A stretch of 64,000 nucleotides of DNA. Origin: Vandiemenella viatica (taxonomy: Eukaryota > Arthropoda > Insecta > Orthoptera > Morabidae). The notes beneath the pieces are model-generated. The model did no database searches and was not told the DNA's origin. It saw nothing but the letters and a program-made list of their open reading frames with translations. The position numbers and the translations under genes are program-made. Within the stretch, counting starts at the first letter, position 1. Every line of letters starts with the position of its first letter. Shown in pieces: positions 56,803-64,000 of this stretch. Where the stretch lies: positions 238,459,539 through 238,523,538 of the forward strand of contig JARYHS010013630.1 of assembly GCA_031002005.1 (NCBI GenBank). The letters run 5' to 3'.

Positions 56803-58395
56803 AGGTACGCGCTCACCAGGGAGGGCCGCATCGCGTCGCGTCGCATCGCAGAAATGCGTCTGCAATCGCTTACATTGATTCTAATGGGGTAACGCACACC
56901 AGAGGCGGGTCGAGTCGGGGCGGGGCGGGCCGCGTCGCGTCGCACTGCCGGATCGCTTGGCCAGGCGTATTTTTCCGCCTGTGCTCCTCGATGCGCTCAG
57001 TCGCGACCGGGTTTATGATAGGAGCTCCATCAGCAGTGACTGACTTTTGTAACTTGTGTGTTCCTATTTCTGTGAATTAACTACATCACTTCAACAAAAT
57101 TAGCTGCGAATTTGCACGCAGGATGGTGAACGATTTCTGAAAGAAAATATAAGTAATTACAATCTGAAAATTTAATTAATTTATGAAATTTAATAAAGAT
57201 TAAAAAGTTATAAAATTTCTAGCTCATGCTCACTTATTCCTTGCTTGTATGTTTTAATTTAAACTACTCAAACGTAATGGATAAAGAGCACTGCAGTAAT
57301 GATTTTTAAAGAGTTTTATGATTTACAAGACGCAAAATATAATAACAAAAAAAATATATATATTTGGGAGGAAATAGGAAACTAGTAAAAGCAACCAGGT
57401 ATAATATCATGTTTCGTATTTTATTTTTTGTTTATTTTACGTGTGTATTATAATTTTCTATCACTTTCTTCGAATGCCGCTTCTAAAGCTTCGTGTTACC
57501 AATTAATCTAATTGTTTAAAAATATTTTGTGAAATTATTCCAAATCTTAATGATTTCTGATGTAACCTAGAAACCTGTGTAAGTCAAGTATTGAAATTTC
57601 TTTGTTGTCATTTTCGTTCTTACCTTCTGCAACCCAATTCAAATATCGTTAATCAAAAGGTTATGAATGCAGCACGTGGCTAGTATTACTTTATTCATCT
57701 TATTAGGTAACACCGACATTCTTCTTTCACAGATTTGAAACCTTCTACCTATAACACCAAAGCAGTTATCGATCACCCTCCATAGTTTATTAAACCTGTA
57801 ATTGAAAGTTCGTTTCTCTTCATTTCATTTTATCTGATATTCTGAAATAGGCCTCATCTCGAAAGGGGAAAAGCTTCATTTACTACTATTACATACTGCA
57901 TTTTATCTCACTTGTCAACGTGAAAATACAGTTTTCCTGCAGCCATTGCCTCACCTAAATTATTGTGGCTAAATGTTTTGCCATCTTAATTTTTTTCCCA
58001 ATCCTCCGGCGACCAAAATACAACTGCAACTGCAAGGGCTATTAAAACCACGAAAACATTCATTTTTCTACATTAAAAATAAAGAGAACCGCAATTCTGT
58101 AAAACTGTTGTAACATGTTTGCCTTCTAATGTGCCTAAGAAATGCGGAAAATTCCTTTTTAAATTAAACCCATTGCCTTTTCTGCTAAATTTTCTTCAAT
58201 GAATATATAAAAATAAGAGCTCTTTGCCTGATGTGTTCATTTGCAGTGCAGAAGCGGCTGAATAATCGTCGAGAACCGAAGGCGGTGACAAAAGAAATGC
58301 GACTCGCTGCGTCCAGATGTGCGTTGCAGCACTTTCGCTCAATGCGATGCGACCCGATGCGATGTGATGCGGCCCACCCTAGTGAGCGCGTACCT
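56803..58395 (-). mobile_element. PIF/Harbinger element H4 (1,593 bp) with TAA TSD
   Basis: TIRs AGGTACGCGCTCACCAGGG and the facing CCCTAGTGAGCGCGTACCT. TAA lies at 56800-56802 and 58396-58398. Subterminal DNA is rich in GCATCGCGTCGC-type words at both ends. The interior keeps a decayed minus-strand transposase. Removing H4 plus one TAA restores the LINE reading frame exactly. Confidence 0.9.
57640..57920 (-). pseudogene. Harbinger H4 transposase remnant
   Basis: Minus-strand blocks: VIVVNEAFPL (from VGDEAFPL) near 57890, then FNYRFNKLWRVIDNCFGVIG and MNKVILATCCIHNLL around 57800-57650. These correspond to the FNYRLSRARR..EN.FG and CVLHN blocks of HARBI1-like transposases. The catalytic N-terminal part is missing or unreadable. 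Confidence 0.65.
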
Positions 58396-58628
58396 TAAAG
58401 TGGCAGTTTGGACAGGGATAGGTAATTCGTCAGCGTAACAGAATTTATTACCAATTGTTTCGGGCATGTCACTGGTGTACAAGTTGAAGAGCAATGGAGC
58501 TAGTACTGACCCTTGGGATAATCAATTTTTTATTGTAAACGACTTACTTGTCTTTTGTCCAGCGGTGACCTTGAAATATCAGTTGGTCAGTATGTTGTTC
58601 AGGAGTGATGTTAGTTTCCTGCAGGGTA

Positions 58629-58660
<32 letters not shown>

Positions 58661-58742
58661 CATCAGAGTAATGACAATGCCGTGTCGCGCGAGTTTCATG
58701 CTTTGAAAGAACTTGACATCAACTCTCTCGTGGCCAGAATTT

Positions 58743-59046
58743 TTAGGATATCAGTCTTACCAAGTGCCCCACATCAATCAGTGATTTCAGGCTTCTAGAT
58801 TTTATTATTTCATGTTCCATTTTATGATAACTCTTAATGTGTGAGTGGAGACTTCCACGGCGTACTGATGCATTATAATACTCTCGGGTGTCCAGCCGGA
58901 TGGTGTTGTATAAACACAACTTTTCGACAGCTAGCTCTGCAGTCTTCATCAGGTGATGAAGACTGCAGAGGTGATGATCACCTGATGAAGACTGCAGAGC
59001 TAGCTGCCGAACCGTTGTGTTTATACGACACCATCCGGCTGGACAC
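58743..59046. repeat. Inverted pair of Penelope-like element termini with hammerhead-like motifs
   Basis: Arms 58888-58957 and 58977-59046 are near-perfect inverted copies (GTGTCCAGCCGGATGGTG against CACCATCCGGCTGGACAC; CTGATGAAGACTGCAGAGC in both). Each arm holds CTGATGA followed 19 bases later by CGAA: minus copy 58952-58946 with CGAAA at 58926-58922, plus copy 58982-58988 with CGAAC at 59008. The sequence type reminds me of Penelope-like element ends in insects, which carry hammerhead ribozyme motifs. The neighbouring minus-strand text (MEHEIIKSRSLKSLIDV) also fits my recollection. Identification is tentative. Confidence 0.5.
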
Positions 59047-59303
59047 CAGAGATGATTATATTAACTCCTGTTGTGTTGGAGCATTAGTAAATACTATCGT
59101 TATGCCGCCAAAAGTTCATAATATACCTAGTTTTGGTTATTTAGACACTATTCAGTAAATTCATTGTTACCATAACTTCAACTCCATTTAATCGGATTTT
59201 CATCTCCGGAATGATTTCCTAATTTTTCAGTGTTTAAAGTTTAAATCAATAATGGTAGCAAAAACCCAAAAAACCAACAATGACAATTAAAATTACATGT
59301 TGA

Positions 59304-60294
59304 ACGTGGTGTTTTAGTCGACGCACGAGAGATGGGACACATTTTCTCCGAGGTAGCGATGAGGTGTGGATTTTCCCGAGTGCACCGTGAATATCCGGAA
59401 TCCGGTAAAACATCAAATCTCCGACATCGCTGCGGCCGGAAAAAGACCCTGCAAGAACGGGCCTAACGACGACTGAGGAGAATCGTTCAACGTAACAGAA
59501 GTGTAACCTTTCCGCAAATTGCTGCTGATTTCAATGTTGGGCCATCAACAAGTGTCATCGTGCGAACCATTCAGCGAAACATCATCGATATGGGCCTTCG
59601 GAGTCAAAGGCCCAATCGTGTAACCTTACTGAGTGCACGACACAAAGCTTTACGCCACGCCTGGGCCCTTCTTCACCGACATTGGACTATTGATGATTGG
59701 AGAGATGTTGCCTGGTCTGACAAGTCTCGTTTACAATTGTATCGAGCGGATGGACGTGTACGGGTATGGAGACAACCTCATGAATTCATGGATCCTGCAT
59801 GTCAGCAGGGAACTGTTCAAGCTGGTGGAGGCTCTGTATTGGTGTGGGGCGTGTGCAGTTGGAGTGACATGGGACCCCTGATACGTCTAGATACGACTCT
59901 GACAGGTGACACTTACGTACGCATCCTGGCTGATCACCTGCATCCATTCATATCCATTACGCATTCCGACGGACTTGGGCAATTCCAGCAGGACAATGCG
60001 ACACCCCACACGTTCAGAATTGCTACAGAGTGGCTTCAAAAGCACTCTTCTGAGTTTCAACACATCCGCTGGCCACCAAACTCCTCAGACATGTACATTA
60101 TTGAGCATATCTGGGATGCCGCAAAGTGCCGTTCAGAAGAAATCTCCATCCCCTCATACTCTTTCGGATTTATGGACAGCCTCGCAGAATGCACGGTGTC
60201 AATTCAGCACTACTTCAGACATTTATAGTCCAAAATCCATGCCACGTCGTGTTGCGGCACTTCTGCGTGCTCGCGGAGGCCCGACACGATATTA
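59304..60294 (+). pseudogene. Tc1-like (DD34E) transposase
   Basis: Tc1/mariner transposase with an N-terminal HTH pair and a DDE domain. From about 59304 the frame reads MGHIFSEVAMRCGFSRVHRE and RHRCGRKKTLQERA, then stop TAA at about 59464, then RRLRRIVQRNRSVTFPQIAA. From 59560 an open 222-codon stretch shows VAWSDKSRLQLYRADGRVRV (first Asp), GGGSVLVWGVC, QFQQDNATPH (second Asp) and IIEHIWD (Glu). A frameshift near 60225 moves the C-terminus (SMPRRVAALLRARGG) into another frame. One stop and one frameshift, so moderately old. TIRs not found. Confidence 0.85.
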
Positions 60295-60299
60295 GGCAG

Positions 60300-61610
60300 G
60301 TGTACCAGTTTCTTTGGCTCTTCAGTTTATGAGTACGACAGGTAATCGTGAAATACATTTTCTTGAGATAAAATAAAATTAACTGTTGTGGTTCATTGTA
60401 AATAACTTAATAAGATATTCTGAGAAAAGCTCTTGACAAACATAAAACCAAATTAACTCATAAAACCATGCCCCAATTAATTATATGTGGTAAAAGTCCA
60501 AGGATATGATGCTGATGTCTAGGTATAGAAAAATCCAGAAAACAGAAATATTCCAGAAAATCTGGAATATAACTATAACATCCAAAGGGATTTTTAATTC
60601 CGCAGAAAGGGAAACCATTGTTTTACAGCTGTTCAAAAGCTTGAAAGAATTTTGCCTCAAATATCATTTTACTGTTTGAAAGAATTTTCTTATTGGTAAC
60701 TGAAAGTGTTTAAAATTAAGGGATATAGCAGGTGTGGGTTAAATCTAAACTAAATAAAAAAAAATATGAAAGTTGTATGACCGGAGCAATTAAAAGAGTC
60801 TTTGACTAATTTTTAACGCTAGTGGTATACGTCAAATTACTATAACAGGATTTATAACGGTGAGTAAAATGCAAGGTCACATGGCGCTTTTGGAAAGTCT
60901 CAACCATCAAGGGCAAATTCAGATGACGTCAATGTCGTAACTGTTCATTCTTAATACTTCCTAATATTATTCTTGCCTTAATTTCTATGATGTCATGAGG
61001 AGCTAAACGCAGCTAGCGCGACATCTATTAGAGGCGACCGAAAGCTGCTGCCTTTTTAAATTTGCGATTGGTACACGTGGCAACACTGAGGTTTTTTTCA
61101 GCACACGTGGCAACACCGTGATTTCCCCTCATTACATAAACATACTTACGTAACTTCTCTGTGTCACATCTGCTACTATAATTTATTTGTTTTCCAAGGT
61201 TGGAGATTTTAAACATAAAAATTACTAAAAATGTAAAGTGTGCTTGACTTCTACAATTGTCAGAAAATGGCCGATTCATGATACATCGTACTATGGCCAT
61301 AGAGTTGCATTATGGTTTCGTGGAAGTTTCAACCACAGTGTTACACTATGCATGATACAAGCATCCGCACAACTTTCTGTTTGAATGTATTTAATAAAAA
61401 TATCATTAAGAATTAAGTCAGATACCTTCACTATAATAGATGAAATCGGAGAGCGACTTGGAAAATCGCATCAAATTAACGCGCTCTCCCGATGGGAAGA
61501 CCGAGAACATTTCAGACAGCTGATACACCAGGAAAGTCTCCATTACTTCAATAGTATATTTTGTGTAAAGTTTTCTGAACATTTTCAGTGAAGACAAAAG
61601 CAATTCATGT
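60300..61610. other. No recognised feature
   Basis: AT-rich DNA with short open frames of no known family. A small direct duplication, TACACGTGGCAACACTGAGG and CACACGTGGCAACACCGTGA, lies at about 61071 and 61102. Confidence 0.35.
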
Positions 61611-61614
61611 GTAC

Positions 61615-61755
61615 CTGATCGTGGCTGCGGCCCTCTTGCCAGGTCCGAACCTCCGCAGGAAGTCGTCGAGTGCCTGAGCTCGGATCATGTCGCTGTAGTT
61701 GCAGCTGCTCGAGGTTCCGCCACCCACAGAACAGACCACGTCCTCCGACCGCTTC
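61615..61755 (-). CDS. Candidate host protein-coding exon (141 bp), function unknown
   Basis: Minus-strand segment bounded by an acceptor (GATATTCCAG|G) and a donor (ATCAG|GTACAC). It is strongly GC-rich with C/G at most third positions, unlike the AT-rich flanks. In the most protein-like frame (entering in phase 1, leaving in phase 2) it reads RSEDVVCSVGGGTSSSCNYS and ends in ALDDFLRRFGPGKRAA. It is rich in Ser/Gly, then amphipathic, then basic. A second frame is also open, so the frame choice is inference. I do not recognise the family. No transposon motif is present, which is why a host gene is favoured. Neighbouring exons would lie outside the window or at long intron distance. Confidence 0.45.
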
Positions 61756-63290
61756 CTGGAATATCATGCGTTACAGTCACTAATTAAGACATACGATAGA
61801 CCCTATTATGAAAAGGAAGAGAGCCATTCTTATCTTGCATTCTCGTTAATTGATTGAACGATTACTTGACACTTATCTGATGTATGCCTATGGGTACTAC
61901 CATCTGTATAGGCTTAATAAGAATAAATGTAATAGGACAGAACCTATCGTTTCCCTTTTTTTTTCTGCTGGCCTGACTGTATGGTTATTTGTCGTTGAGA
62001 CATGCAATATCCCAGGGGCAGTCAAACTGTTTTACCTACCGCCGGCTTTTTTATCTACATTGATGGTAAACATTTTTAACCGCCCTCCAGTTCCACAGTG
62101 ATGGCGATTTATAAGGTAGGAAAAAACTTTTCTGTATGAAATGTACAAAGCAGAATTACGGCAAGTTAGAGCACACAAAAATTACCAAATACTTTGTCAG
62201 ACTTTTACTAAGTTTGTCAGAATAAATATTTATAAAACTACTTACTGTAGTTAATTCTATCTTCTTATTTATACTTTACATACTCGTACACAGAATCTGG
62301 CGAAAATTCATTTAATTAATTAAATTATTAATGAGATGCCTGAGGCTACCCAGTCTGTCTGTTACACCTGGGTGGTGTGAGGAAGATATGCAAGCCATTC
62401 AGGGACGTTGATCATATGGAAGACCAGAGTTAATTTATAACTTACATTAAATTTTAGTATCACAAAATGAAAGTGTATTCACAAATCATTAAGTCATTAT
62501 TATTATACAAGTGTATGATCGTTATTATTATAAGAGAATACCTCCTATAAACTTTTTCATTTTGTGGCTCTGAAGAAGTGTTGGATGGTGGATTAAACCA
62601 CAGATGTGAGCTCAACTGAAAGATGGCGATGGAGTGAACCACATAGTTGCCTCCGATTAAAAGCAGGACCGAGCCAATTTACGTAGCTCTTCGTTAATTT
62701 CAAACATAGTATGGATATTTACCTGGGCCGCATTGAAAAATAATTTATGGGCGACCGGCTGTGGTGCGGCCTAGGAAGCCTATGCTTAAATGGGGCCCTG
62801 ATATTTACATATGGTGCAAAATACACAACAGCATGTGGATATTTATTTCCATCATTTAATTATCTCTGATTTTTAGATACATTTTATGCTAACAGTGTCG
62901 CGCGTGAAAGTGACTTTAAGTTATAGCATTCGTGTGACATGCGACCGGCGTATTTGAAAGTATTTGAAGTAGTCGACACGCGACCGCAAATTGCACAACA
63001 ATAAACATTAGGTACGCAGTAGCTAGACTTAAATTCGCTCAAGCAGCCTGTAAGGGTACACGAATATTTCTTTTTACTCATTTTACGTGTTATGTTGCGC
63101 CAGAGCTGACAGCTCGTGTACGAATTAGGGGTGGATGTCGACGGTCATAACAAAAAGAGAAAAGTATAGGGCTGAACGTGGGTCGGCGAGCGAGGAAAGG
63201 ACAGTGTATGGGGTCTTGTGCGGGTTAGAAGGTTGGAAGTACGGAGCTTGCATATAAAATGAAGACAGTATTACAGACACCGCGAGTTTC
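61756..63290. other. No firm feature; possible MITE relative near 62810-62890
   Basis: AT-rich DNA. The segment 62810-62890 resembles the interior of the MITE at 34625-35003 (GTGCAAAATACACAACA..GATATTTATTTCCATCATTTAATTATCTC). The minus-strand open frame 62884-63081 is Cys-rich but not recognisable. Confidence 0.35.
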
Positions 63291-63295
63291 GGAAG

Positions 63296-63690
63296 TTATT
63301 GTTGGTATAAGCCGTACAGCGCCGAGTATGGTGGAAAGATCTGTTCTTCTCCGCAGCGAACTATATATTTATAAAGATAAGAAGATTTTGGTCTGCAGAA
63401 ATGAGAATAAAGTGAAATAATTACAATTAATTCATTTATTTCAAAGATACCTAAAGTCTCTAGTAGTTTCACATACCCATCACGGTCCAAGTTGTAGGAC
63501 CTTGCTGTAGGATTGCCTTCGGTTGCACTCGCCCATTCATACTTCCACGTAGGATCAAACAACATGTTCAAACAAATCATCTTCACTCGTACTTTCTCGC
63601 GGCACAGGAATGTCGTCATAGCGCAATACTTCATGGAGAACGAAAAGAAATTTTGCAGTACTTTGTCTTCCTTTCATAGCTTTAGAGAAA
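63296..63690 (-). other. Unassigned minus-strand coding-like segment
   Basis: An open frame (112 codons, 63634-63296) contains SATEGNPTARSYNLDRDGYV, and an alternative frame over 63670-63580 reads LHEVLRYDDIPVPRESTSED. Either could be a decayed transposon protein. I do not recognise it. Confidence 0.25.
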
Positions 63691-63729
63691 AATAAAAGGA
63701 AAATGTGTATCAAAAAATTGTATCCTGAT

Positions 63730-63850
63730 CGAGTAAACTATAGTGATGTGAAAATGTACTACGAAGTAGATATTGAGGATTACAAAAATTTTTTGAAAAT
63801 GCACAAAACCAGTTTCACGTTTTTGTTTGATTAATTTCAAAACGCGGTTC
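63730..63850 (+). pseudogene. Possible Harbinger transposase N-terminal remnant
   Basis: Plus-strand frame: VKMYYEVDIEDYKNFLKMHK then TSFTFLFD and a stop at about 63830. The pattern (acidic start, then a ..FL.M....F..L.. helix) resembles the N-terminal region of HARBI1-like transposases. No catalytic part is visible before the window ends, so this is weak. Confidence 0.3.
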
Positions 63851-64000
63851 ACTCTTGTCTTAATCTGTACCTACAGAGCAAGACTACTGATGTGTGTGAC
63901 TATGTGGGCCTGTGGATACGACCAAACCACATCCCTACGTCGCGAGTTGTAACACGGAGTATGCAGAGGAAGGGATGGAGTTTATACTCACTGTCCGGCG

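Larger units (their letters stand above)
55940..58620 (-). pseudogene. LINE reverse transcriptase, interrupted by H4
   Basis: Minus-strand reading: LLNNILTN, stop, YFKVTAGQK, then LSQGSVLAPLLFNLYTSDMP and NKFCYADE (active site region, YADD altered to YADE). After removal of H4 the frame passes without a slip into EEGESTLSKDLETLNAYYMK. From 56691 it reads KYLGISLDCSLKFKKHL, SWGAAADLLRTAALTM, AEYCTPVWQRSAHT, PVWQDVFDIDVKEKW and NRLRTGHAKCN. At least two nonsense codons near 58510-58590. Confidence 0.82.
55900..58628 (-). mobile_element. Truncated non-LTR retrotransposon, split by Harbinger H4
   Basis: Minus-strand LINE with RT palm at 58600-58399 and the rest at 56799-55940. It is separated by an H4 insertion flanked by TAA. 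Its 5' end on the right stops near a T-run (58629-58660). The clade was not determined. The protein text resembles LINEs that databases often label jockey. Confidence 0.75.

Overview
The window reads as repeat-rich, AT-rich eukaryotic DNA from an insect with a large genome. The evidence is spliced transposon genes with GT-AG introns, MADF/BESS-type proteins, PIF/Harbinger, hAT, Tc1/mariner, RTE and RNase H-bearing I-group-like LINEs, a tRNA-derived SINE family and assembly gaps. The SINE resembles families I recall from grasshoppers and relatives, so an orthopteran or other polyneopteran is my best guess, but the window itself does not prove this. No complete host gene is visible. The only plausible host coding piece is one GC-rich exon at 61615-61755 on the minus strand.

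Bases 1 to about 18,140 form a deep nest of transposons that can be peeled by target-site duplications (TSDs) and by restored reading frames. An old Harbinger (here H2) holds a second Harbinger (H1, ending at 6950), a solo LTR (7305-8355, TSD GTTG) and a third Harbinger (H3, 10295-17852, TSD GGC). H1 holds a 4.9 kb hAT element (1859-6754, TSD CGAACAGC), which itself carries an MITE and a Tc1/mariner relic. H3 holds a full-length LINE (11066-17281, TSD ACACTTGTT). In both H1 and H2 the MADF companion gene and the transposase gene lie on opposite strands with their exons interleaved inside each other's introns.

From 18 to 39 kb there is a 1,000-N gap flanked by duplicated sequence, then mostly unannotatable AT-rich DNA scattered with SINE copies (including a head-to-head pair), LINE fragments, a hAT transposase relic, fold-back elements, a minisatellite and a 705 bp hAT element with TSD ACGTCGAC. 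From 39 to 46 kb an RTE-clade LINE keeps its complete 1,028-codon frame, apart from four stop codons. It is inserted into one copy of a duplicated GC-richer repeat.

From 45.6 to 50 kb lies a deleted Harbinger (H5) with a second 1,000-N gap, followed by a diverged satellite array with a period of about 167 bp. From 50 to 59 kb a Jockey-like LINE is split by a 3.3 kb hAT element (TSD GTACGAAG), and another LINE is split by a fourth Harbinger (H4, TSD TAA). An inverted pair of Penelope-like termini with hammerhead-like motifs and a Tc1-like transposase pseudogene follow. The last 3.7 kb holds the candidate host exon and weak Harbinger-like remnants.

The genes here serve mobile elements and do not form a host pathway. 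Harbinger transposase and its MADF partner are expected to act together in transposition. LINE ORF1 and ORF2 would act together in target-primed reverse transcription, although every ORF2 seen is damaged.
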